Positions 56,202 through 64,000 of a stretch of 64,000 nt of DNA are shown one piece after another. The notes under the pieces were generated by a model. The model made no database searches. It was not told the origin of the DNA and worked only from the letters and a program-made list of their open reading frames with translations. A program made the translations under genes and the position numbers. The stretch's first letter is position 1, and each line of letters opens with the position of its first letter. The DNA lies in NCBI GenBank assembly GCA_021234155.1, contig JAJEKV010000036.1, forward strand, positions 12,351,426 through 12,415,425. The letters are read 5' to 3'. The stretch comes from Isoetes taiwanensis (lineage: Eukaryota; Streptophyta; Lycopodiopsida; Isoetales; Isoetaceae).

Positions 56202-57000
56202 GCCAGATAGTTAGCTCTCCGATGGCAGTTAGGTTTTTTTCATGTTTTTATACCAGATCTCCCCCTAATTCATCAGCGCATCTGTATCTCCACGTCTCTG
56301 CTTGGGCTTCTACTCCCCACCCACCCACCCGATTGCCCACCTACAGTGCTTGGTCGGTTGTATCAGTTTTCCTGCTAGTCTTAACTTCCTTTTGTTCCAT
56401 GCTACTTCCTTATCTTTCTAGTATTCACCTACTACCCTTGCTGTTGGTCGAATTTTACTCATTGGATGCCCAGTTTATGGGAGAGACCTGTGCTGGTGTA
56501 TTTGATTGTGATTTATAGCCCTCTGGAGTGTGTTTGGTGGTGATCATGGCCCTCGTGCGGGTCTATTTCTAGAGTGTGGTTTTTGGCCCTCGTGCCGGTA
56601 TTGGAAGACCCTTGTGTCTGGTTTGTGCTGCTATATTATGTTGAGACTCTCTTGTTTCCATTGGTTTTTTGGAATTGTTTTATGTTGCAGGATATCTTCT
56701 TGGCATCTCTTATTGACTTGGAGAGTGTTGGAATTATCAATTTGTGCAGAGTTATGGGCCATTGTGATGGTTTGGAGTATGGTTGACCGACTCGACTATT
56801 CGGGTTTCACATTTGTTCGGACGTGGTTGTACTTGCATAGTTTAGATCCCTATTGGTTAGCGTCGCTATTATGGTCAGGTTTTTTCCTCGAAAACCAAAA
56901 AAAGCGAGTTTTTTTAATCCCGGCCATAATGGTTTCACTGATCGGCAGCATTTGTATTCTGGATTTATGCTTAGTGGAGATGCCCAGAGCATTGTATTAT
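56202..57000 (+). other. DIRS 3' non-coding region
   Basis: Lies between the two direct repeats, where PAT-like elements have the A2 segment. The 196-residue open frame at 56530-57120 is hydrophobic and low in information; not considered a gene. It contains the 61-bp inverted-repeat element. Confidence 0.4.
56869..56929 (+). mobile_element. 61-bp inverted-repeat element, copy 2
   Basis: Ends TTATGGTCAGG and CCGGCCATAA flank the same core as copy 1 ('tttttcctcgaaaacc', 'gtttttttaatcccgg'). Length equals that of the 9422-9482 copy, orientation opposite. Confidence 0.55.
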
Positions 57001-57165
57001 TGTATTCTGGTTTTGTGCTTAGTGGGATTGTATTCTGGCTTTGTGCTTAGTGGAGATGCCCAGATGTGGCCTTTCTTTCAGTGGTCTTATTTTCTCTCTC
57101 TCCTCCTTACCTGGTTTTGACAATTCAATTTATCTTCGTATAACGATAAGAAGATAAGTTGATGA
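57001..57165 (+). repeat. DIRS/PAT-like B2 repeat
   Basis: Direct repeat of 56040-56175 about 970 bp downstream, including TTTTGACAATTCAATTTATC and the hairpin loop; the right hairpin arm is lost. 'gtgcttagtggagatgccc' is itself repeated locally (56967, 57018, 57048). The arrangement fits a split direct repeat. Confidence 0.6.
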
Positions 57166-57685
57166 AGTTTTCGTTGGCACATGCTTTAGAAGTCAAATAT
57201 CCTACTCTCTTGTAGGAATATGGTGTCCTTCCTCTCCAAAGGATGTCCATGGATCGTCACATACCTTTTTGCTAAAAGATGGAGAAACATGAGAGGTTTT
57301 TGCTTACCAATGCATGCACACACATTTAATGGCCTAGCAAGTTTATAGAATATTGAATGACATCAAAGTCAGTTCAAGGTGAACTGTGCAAGACCATTTA
57401 TGTGTAGTATGAGTAATAATGTGGACTTTGATTATTTGCTACAATATTTGGATGCATAGTTTTGGAATGCCAATAGTGACATGGCTACACATTCTAAGGA
57501 GCAAATAAACCCACATTGCTGCATATACCGCAAGCATTTCTGCTAGCCCATTTGTTCATGACAAAATTCCTACAACAAAGTGAATAACTATATCAGAGGT
57601 AGCTCAAGTTCTTCCTTTTTCTTGTGGGCTTATTACTATAGAGCTTTTCCCTTATAAACCATTTGGGTAGGGTTTTTTACTTATG
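57166..57685. other. non-coding stretch
   Basis: No gene or repeat recognised. Confidence 0.35.
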
Positions 57686-57690
57686 TGTAA

Positions 57691-57859
57691 TGTTAGAAGT
57701 AGGAAACCCTACTGTAACCCTAACATGACATCAACACATGCCACGTCAGCACATCCTATTTAGGGACGTGTGCATCTTTTTGTCATTACTTTGTCTTGCT
57801 AATACAGACAATGATTGTTAGCGCCACCTTATTTTTTGTATAGCTCTCGTTCTCTAAAA
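57691..57859 (+). repeat. copia 5' LTR (169 bp)
   Basis: Starts TGTTAGAAGTAGG and ends TCTCTAAAA, with TGTAA (57686-57690) before it as target duplication. It is very short and lacks the usual terminal CA. Confidence 0.9.
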
Positions 57860-57872
57860 TGGTATCAGAGCC
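57860..57872 (+). other. copia primer binding site
   Basis: TGGTATCAGAGCC directly abuts the 5' LTR; initiator tRNA-Met type. Confidence 0.92.
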
Positions 57873-58259
57873 ACGCTATACGAAAATAGCATACCGGACG
57901 TTGGTGAGGAATTACTTGCGTGATATTGCAAATCTTGGCAAACGGCTCTAGGAACTAAGGCGGAATGGTCTTAGCTCTCTTTTGATCCCCATCTTGGTAG
58001 GATCTGGCGAGTCTTCAATGAGATTTGGCAAATTTGGAGCAAGAATCTGCGACAAAGATATTTCAGGCAAGATTGCTCAAAATTTGTTGTTTTTAACATC
58101 TGATCCTGTCTTTTCCTCTTAAATCCAGTTGATATTGGAGGCTACAACAATTCTTTAGCCTCTGATCACTAGAATTATACAGTTTGTATGGTTCTTGCTT
58201 GATCTTATGTTACAATTTTCCTATATTACAATCATATTGAGTATTCTCATTTCAAAGTC

Positions 58260-59423
58260 ATGGGAGGACCTGATTCTTGGAAGATTACACAAAATCCAGT
58301 ATTAGATGGCCCCAACTATGTTTCATGGCATGAATTTTTCGAGATTTACCTTGGTCTTCTCAAATTGAAGAAGGTTTTGAAGCCAGAATGGGATCCAGAA
58401 GCAAAGCCAGATGAAGATGAAGAAGCATTAGATCACCTGAAGTCCCTGGTTGATTCTGAGATCAGATTGCAACTTAAAGAATGTAAAACATTTATGGAAG
58501 CATGGGAGTATCTTAAATCATCATGTGCAGTTACTGGCCTTGCCAAACAGTCTTTGATTAAACAAGAAATGGAGCAATTGAAGCTGATAGCATGTGAAAA
58601 TGTGCAAGCCTATTTGTCTAAACTCAAAACATTAAAGCAACAGCTTATTAGAGCAAGAGATAATATCACTGAACAAGATTTGATAATCTTGATCTTTAGA
58701 GCTGGGGGGGACAAATTTCAGTATATTATTAGTTCAATCAAAACATGTTCTCAGAAGGGAGTGCAGTTTACCTTTCAAGAAGTTCAAAATCTGCTTATTC
58801 AAGAAGAATTGGAAGACCTCAACAAAGTGCAGCAAGCACAACTTCACTTAGCTCAACTCAATGTGGATGTGGCCGATTTTACAAAGGCCAAGCAAGCGGA
58901 AAAATATAAAGGATCAGAGAAGCCTTCTAAAGACAAATCTCATGTTAAATGTTTTGCTTGTGGCCAGAAGGGGCACTTTCGAAATAAATGTCCACAATTC
59001 AAGCAATGGTTGGAGTCTACTAAAACTATTACCTCCTCATCTTCCACACCAATACAGCAGCATGTATTTTCTGAATCAGCAGTCTTGTCACCTCTATTTT
59101 CACATGAATATCTTGGCATGGCAATTATTGGTAATTTACAAGATTTGTTCTTACCTTATGATGCTGAAGTTACCTCTCTAAACTCCAATTCTTTTGCTGA
59201 TGAGGATCTCAGTTCTTTTGCTAATGAGTATCTTTTTGCTCACATTTCTGATCATGATGAGCAGTTTCTTAGTACTGCTCCAGATCTTCCATCATGTTGT
59301 GGAGTTTCCAATGTTAATGCCACTATGAGTAGCACATCTTCCTCAATTCTTATGCTAGATTCAGGGGCATCTAAGCATCTTATAGAACTTACACTTAGAT
59401 CAGTTAATCCAAGTTACTATTGA
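58260..59423 (+). CDS. copia gag with zinc knuckle and start of protease
   Basis: A 387-residue ORF from ATG 58260. Residues 1-200 are a UBN2-type gag (LDGPNYVSWHEFFEIYL, then LKSLVDSEIRLQL and YLSKLKTLKQQL). Residues near 232-246 are a CCHC knuckle (CFACGQKGHFRNKCP). Near residue 370 LDSGASKHL is the protease active site (DSGA). The frame is lost about 15 residues later, so gag is intact but the polyprotein is not. The long acidic Ser-rich linker between knuckle and protease is typical. Confidence 0.9.
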   Translation: MGGPDSWKITQNPVLDGPNYVSWHEFFEIYLGLLKLKKVLKPEWDPEAKPDEDEEALDHLKSLVDSEIRLQLKECKTFMEAWEYLKSSCAVTGLAKQSLIKQEMEQLKLIACENVQAYLSKLKTLKQQLIRARDNITEQDLIILIFRAGGDKFQYIISSIKTCSQKGVQFTFQEVQNLLIQEELEDLNKVQQAQLHLAQLNVDVADFTKAKQAEKYKGSEKPSKDKSHVKCFACGQKGHFRNKCPQFKQWLESTKTITSSSSTPIQQHVFSESAVLSPLFSHEYLGMAIIGNLQDLFLPYDAEVTSLNSNSFADEDLSSFANEYLFAHISDHDEQFLSTAPDLPSCCGVSNVNATMSSTSSSILMLDSGASKHLIELTLRSVNPSYY

Positions 59424-60320
59424 AAATGGCAGCTCATGTCAAGGAGAAATTCATCTACAATCCATGGATGGCACTGTCATTGAAATTCCTGATGTGACGT
59501 ACTGCCTACTCTTCTCACAAATCTCCTATCTGTTTCTCAATTTGATCTTCAAGGCATGACTATCATATTTGGAAATAAGAAAGTCTACATTACTATGAAA
59601 AATCCTTTTGATTTTTTATCTCCCACTCAACTTGGTATTCTATTGACTGGTCATCTTAATAAGGCGGTCTTATACACTTTAGATGCTCAACCATTACCAT
59701 ATGCCACTACTTTTATAGCCACTGATATGACTGCAGCAAAATTGTGGCATGCTCGATTTGCTCATATGGGTGGTCAAGCCATTGGAGAGTTGACACGCTT
59801 GAACATGGTTGAAGAAATGCCTAAATTACTATCTAAATATATTGAATGTGAAGCTTGTCACCTTGCCAAGCAACCTCAAGCTCCATATCCAGATCATGCA
59901 CATGATCGAGCTCAAAAACCTTTGGAAATATTACATTCTGATCTTTGTTACATGCCCTTGTTGTCATATGGAGGAGCAACATATTTCTTTATTATCGTTG
60001 ATGACTTCTCAAGGTTTACATGGGTTTTTCTTTTGAAAACTAAAAATCAGGTACTTGTTTTAAAAACTTCTCTAGTTTCATTCAGCAGCATATGGACAGT
60101 CCTATTAAAGAATTCAGAATAGATAATGGCACTGAGTATATGAATGGTGAATTTAATAACTTTTGCCAAGCCGCTGGTATTCATAGGCAATTGACTGTGC
60201 CTTTGCTCATTCACAAAATGGCGTAGTCGAGAAGAAGCATAGGTCCCTACAAAATCTGGTTAGGTCTATGCTCACATATAAGCATTTGAATCTGAAATTT
60301 TAGGGAGAAGCATTGCATGC
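59424..60320 (+). pseudogene. copia protease end and integrase, frameshifted
   Basis: ORF 59556-60122 has the pre-integrase zinc module (LWHARFAHM...CEACHLAKQ) and the first catalytic Asp (LHSDLCYMP), then FIIVDDFSRFTWVF. After a stop at 60120 the second Asp (DNGTEYMNGEF, 60124) and the Glu-bearing helix (near 60215-60240) follow in other frames. Confidence 0.88.
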
Positions 60321-60819
60321 GGCTGTCTATATAGCAAACAGGGCACCTACCAAAGCACTGCCAAACATGACACCGTTTGAAGCATTTTATGCTAAGAAAC
60401 CACGTGTGGATCATCTCAGGATTTTTGGTTGTCTTGCTTATGCTGCCATACCCATGGAGAAACTTAAAAAGACTGGCAAATTGTCGGACAGGGCTGTTAA
60501 ATACATATTTGTCGTGTATTGTCTGAATCACAAAGGTTGGCGATTTTTTGACCCCAAAAACAGGCAGCTTTTTGTTTTTAGAAGTGTGCAATTTGTGGAG
60601 GATGCTGAGTATACGGAAGATAAGTCTGATAGCTCTTCCTTTCAACTTGAACTGTTGCATCATCTCTTCGAGTATGCAAGTTCACGACGCTTGGAACCAC
60701 TCTCTGCTGCCCTTGCCACTTCTTCTCATGAACATGTTTCAATTCCAGAAAATCGTAATTCTGATAATTCTGCTCCTGACTCTCAAGATATCTTCACCTA
60801 CATTGTTGATTCCACCTGA
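60313..60819 (+). pseudogene. copia integrase C-terminal part and linker
   Basis: 168 residues open, with AVYIANRAPTKALPNMTPFE and FGCLAYAAIPMEKLKK, the usual copia integrase C-terminal motif, followed by an acidic Ser-rich linker. Confidence 0.85.
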
Positions 60820-62444
60820 TGATTATCATGGAATTTCGTTGGTGGGCCAAGGAGTTTTTTCTCCTCCTTATGAGTGATTCCTCTCTCAATTCTTTGGATG
60901 CAGACTACTCATTACCTGCTCCTGCTATTCCAGCCACTGTATTGACTACATGAAGATCTAGGAGATTGGCTGGTTTGCCACCAACAACTGTCACGTGCAA
61001 TTTTGCATTGATGGCAATAAATCAAGAACATCAAGATCCTTGTACCTATAAACAGGCATCTCAACACAAAGAGTGGCTTGATGCTATGAAAAGCGAAATT
61101 TCAATGCTCACCAAACAGCACACATAGGATTTGGTCCCTCGTCCATCTCAACATAATGTCATTGGCAGCAAATGGGTTTTCCGTACAAAGTTTAAGTCAG
61201 ATGGATCTATTGCCAAGCATAAGGCTCGCCTAGTAGCAAAGGGTTATAATCAGAAATTTGGCTATGATTATACTGATGTCTTTGCTCCAGTTGCTAGGAT
61301 GGACACTATTCATGCAGTCTTAGCTCTTGCAGCCTCTAAGGCATGGTCAATATGGCAAATGGATTTCAAAAGTGCATTCTTGAATGGTGACTTAAAGGAA
61401 ACAATTTACATGGAACAACCTCCTAGGACACGAACATTTTGTCTGCAAGCTCAAACGTAATTTATATGGTTTAAAGCAAGTTCCACACTGCTGGAATTAC
61501 AAAATTAATGCATTTCTCTTAGCTGCAGGCTTTCAGAGGTCCCACAAAGATCCTAGTCTATATTATAAGCATCTTCATGGTAAGATATGCATTCTTACCT
61601 TGTATGTAGATGATGTCATCATTACGGGCGATGCTAGTGACTTCAAAGCTGACCTTGGGAACTCCTTTGAACTCACGAACTTGGGTCTGTTACATTTTTG
61701 TTTGGGAATCGAAATGTGGCAGCACTCTACATATCTCCAGCTTACTCAAACCAAATATATCAAGGATCTAATATGGAGGATAGTAAAGATGCTCCCAGTC
61801 CATATGAGCAGGGCAACAAACTCACATTGAATTCGATGGAAGCTTCCTGTGACGTTACACTATTCCGCCAGCTTGTGGGATCACTGATTTATCTCAACAT
61901 TACTAGACCTGACATTACCTTTGCTATTAGTCAAGTTAGCAGGTTTATGGAGTCTCCCAAACAAAACCATTGGCGTGCTGCCAAACGTATTCTTGCTTAT
62001 CTTAAAGCTACCATGACTGAAGGCATTGTTTATAGAAATCAGACCAATATGGATCTCCTATTCTATACAGATGCTGATCATGCTGGCACTGATTTTGATT
62101 GCAGAAGGTCACATACAAGTTATATCTCTATGCTTGGAGCAAACCCAATCACTTGGGGATCTAGAAAGCAGACTTCGGTCAACCTAAGTACTACCGAAGC
62201 AGAAATCAAAGCATTGGTTACAGGAGCTCAAGAGATGATGTGGCTGTTACAGCTCTTTCAAGAATTACAAGTTCCAATTCCAAAGGCTAAATTGTTAGTG
62301 GATAACTCTGGTGCCATAGATCTGCTCAAGAATGAACAGTACCATCATCCAACTAAGCATCATGATACTGAGCTCTGTTTTGTCAGGGAACAAATGCAGC
62401 AGTTACATTGGATGTGGAATATTGTGCAACTTCCAGTCACCTAG
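60820..62444 (+). pseudogene. copia reverse transcriptase and RNase H
   Basis: RT starts near 61100 ([51 protein letters not shown] in ORF 61131-61460), with YVDD at 61603-61614 in the next frame. RNase H is in ORF 61698-62444: FYTDADHAGTDFDCRRS, SWGSRKQTSVNLSTTEAE-like and the final ADGMTKPL-type tail after a frame break. At least three frameshifts (near 60120, 61460, 61800). Confidence 0.9.
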
Positions 62445-62570
62445 CTGATGGCATGACGAAACCCCTTACAGGCTCAGGCCTTAACTAGATGAAGATTTTA
62501 TTGGGCATTCAGAAGTTACAAGTTCCTGTTTGATTAATTTCCTACTTTATTTTAGTTACAGTAGCGTTTT

Positions 62571-62578
62571 AGAAGGGG
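62571..62578 (+). other. copia polypurine tract
   Basis: AGAAGGGG immediately before TGTTAG of the 3' LTR. Confidence 0.8.
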
Positions 62579-62763
62579 TGTTAGAAGTAGGAAACCCTAC
62601 TGTAACCCTGACTACTGTAACCCTAACATGACGTCAGCACATGCCATGTTAGCACATCCTATTTAGGGATGTGTGCATCTTTTTGTCATTACTTTTGTCT
62701 TGCTAATACAGACATTGATTGTTAGCGCCACCTTATTTTTCGTATAGCTCTCGTTCTCTAAAA
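62579..62763 (+). repeat. copia 3' LTR (185 bp)
   Basis: Same sequence as the 5' LTR with a 15-16 bp duplication ('ctgactactgtaacc') and a few substitutions; followed by TGTAA (62764-62768), completing the target duplication. Confidence 0.9.
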
Positions 62764-62768
62764 TGTAA

Positions 62769-63118
62769 CAATGGGTTTATTGTCTACATTATATTGGGTA
62801 AGTTGCATAGACCCTTTGGTTTACATTGATTAGAGACGTGGGATAGTGGAAAATGCAAAGACATACCTATAATACCCATCTTGATCAGGCTTGGCATTGT
62901 CATATAATATTTACATTGGTGTAAAAGACCCTTTCTCTTTTAGAACACTTTGGCACAGCCGGATATATGAGGAAACCAGAAGTAGGATGGAAAGTGGAAT
63001 GTTATAAAGGCTCGCCTGTATCTAGTATGTAATTGCTGTAACAATAAATAACAGACAAGTAAGCAAAAAAAAAAAAAGTAACGTCATGGCAACAAATTAA
63101 AGTTAGTACATATTAAAG
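62769..63118. other. non-coding stretch
   Basis: No gene recognised. Contains a run of 13 A near 63065-63077. Confidence 0.35.
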
Positions 63119-63121
63119 TTA

Positions 63122-63530
63122 GGCCCTTTTCACACGATTGTTTTATTTTGAAAAGTATCACTAGCGAAAGAGGGTGAAGATGTTTTCACATTAAAAATAA
63201 GACATGTCTCATTTAAGTTCGGGTTAGGCTTGGATAGATTCGGTAAGAGAAATGGAGTCTTATTTTATACTAGGGGACTTCCCGGCCATAAAATAAGACA
63301 CCACTTATTGACAATCATATTCAAAATATTTGTAGTCTTATTATTATTTTGTGATGGTTTTCACACTATTATTTGTTAGTGTCTAATTTTATTTATATAA
63401 GACTACAAAATGGACCTTGCAGTGTGAAAGCTACTTCTATATGCATGTCTTATTTTTTACTTTGGAGTTACAAATGATGTCTTATATAAAATGGGACAGT
63501 CATATTTTAAGACGTCGTGTGAAAAGGGCC
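63122..63530. mobile_element. PIF/Harbinger Tourist-like MITE (409 bp)
   Basis: Terminal inverted repeats GGCCCTTTTCACACGA and TCGTGTGAAAAGGGCC are perfect over 16 bp, flanked by TTA on both sides (63119-63121 and 63531-63533), the target duplication typical of PIF/Harbinger. The interior has several 'aataagac' motifs in both orientations and no ORF, so it is non-autonomous. Confidence 0.85.
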
Positions 63531-63533
63531 TTA

Positions 63534-63795
63534 GTACACAAGGACACACCTTTTAAACATCCAATTTAAATTGGCAACCTTCTTGATCTAAAGCCTTGAG
63601 ATGACAATTTGAGAAAAAGGTAAGGACCTCGTGTTTTTGAAGAGCTTTGCAGATAGGCTAGAAGCAGATTTTAGCAAGTTATACGAATATGGCCATCCAC
63701 ATGAATTTACAATTACATAGCTTTCATAAAATAATCTTCTTGCACTTCCTAAAAGTGACACATAGTCGCAGATATACAAAATTCCCATAGTAATA
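63534..63795 (-). other. 3' UTR and downstream region of the oligopeptidase gene
   Basis: Minus-strand sequence after the stop codon; AT-rich, no other coding. The MITE lies 265 bp beyond the stop. The poly(A) site is not resolved. Confidence 0.45.
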
Positions 63796-64000
63796 TTAGA
63801 TTGGTTGCTTGCTTCTTAAAAAAGCGCCTTCAGAAGGACTGCGTCCAAGAAAGTCACTGACAAGAGTAAAAGCATCTTTGGAAGCCCCATAGGACAGGAT
63901 CTAACAAGCACAAAAATAATGAGGTCAATGTTAATAACCTTTCAAACTAACTTGTATTTTCAGACCTTACCTTATCACGGAAATCCTTCCCTGCAGCTGC
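63796..64000 (-). CDS. M3-family oligopeptidase (thimet oligopeptidase type), last two exons
   Basis: Exon 63971-64000 (AAAGKDFRDK) ends at AAG|GTAAGG. A 70-nt intron (63970-63901) ends TTGTTAG, and the last exon 63900-63796 encodes ILSYGASKDAFTLV, SDFLGRSPSEGAFLRSKQPI and a stop. In thimet oligopeptidases the C-terminus reads as (F/Y)R..IL..GGS.DA...L..FLGR.P..DAFL.SKG, and this fits residue by residue except Gly-to-Ala in GGS. These zinc peptidases cleave short peptides, in plants in cytosol or organelles, e.g. degrading transit peptides. The HExxH site lies beyond the window. No ORF longer than 34 codons exists here, so the gene is easily missed. Confidence 0.75.

Noticed and set aside
56530-57120. 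196-residue hydrophobic ORF as a membrane protein gene
   Set aside because: It spans the DIRS 3' repeats and the 61-bp inverted repeat, and its composition is T/G-driven; no motif.
1-64000. tRNA, rRNA or snRNA genes
   Set aside because: No cloverleaf, internal A/B boxes or conserved snRNA motifs were noticed by eye; a tRNAscan or Rfam run would be decisive.

Overview
The window is nuclear DNA of a land plant. The evidence is a cytosolic cyclophilin with the plant-type divergent loop and a 5'UTR intron, GT-AG introns, the last exons of an M3-family oligopeptidase, and a dense fill of Ty3/gypsy, Ty1/copia, DIRS-type, LINE, Harbinger-type and CACTA-like repeats. A tyrosine-recombinase (DIRS) retroelement is better known from green algae and non-seed plants than from flowering plants, so a bryophyte, lycophyte or fern is my guess. 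The sequence alone does not settle it.

Layout. 1-0.77 kb: end of a gypsy LTR abutting an unrecognised 3' coding exon with a poly(A) tract. 0.77-3 kb: AT-rich repeats full of short palindromes. 3.1-3.9 kb: relic copia gag. 4.4-8.75 kb: a probable histone H3-fold (CENH3-like) gene with a frameshift. Its 3.9-kb first intron is bounded by inverted repeats that carry the splice sites and is packed with hairpin minisatellites and a pyrimidine tract. 8.85-10.4 kb: three further kinds of inverted-repeat element. 11.6-13.2 kb: the intact cyclophilin gene. 13.6-14.6 kb: CACTA-like ends and tandem duplications. 14.9-20.65 kb: a 5'-truncated gypsy element with degraded integrase, a small antisense ORF with its own TATA/CCAAT signals, two long extra ORFs, polypurine tract and 3' LTR. 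20.65-27 kb: mostly non-coding, with six 67-69 bp palindromic modules, a possible minus-strand exon and a MITE candidate.

27.09-51.44 kb: three tandem copies of an ~8-kb unit. Each unit joins part of a gypsy element (E1: gag tail, protease, RT, RNase H), a LINE 3' end, and the 1.56-kb 5' LTR, leader and gag-like remnant of a second LTR element (E2), which is itself interrupted by a 348-bp solo LTR. The middle copy carries a 357-bp deletion plus a ~425-bp inversion. E1's own gag start, primer site and 5' LTR follow at 51.4-52.5 kb. 52.6-57.2 kb: a decayed DIRS/PAT-like element. 57.7-62.8 kb: a copia element with both LTRs and a 5-bp target duplication. 63.1-63.5 kb: a Harbinger/Tourist MITE. 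63.8-64 kb: the 3' end of a minus-strand M3 oligopeptidase gene.

The cyclophilin and the oligopeptidase are the secure host genes; the CENH3-like locus is the most interesting one. Small differences between repeat copies cluster at CTG/CAG trinucleotides. That makes me suspect that some frameshifts here are consensus errors at CHG-methylated cytosines and not real mutations.
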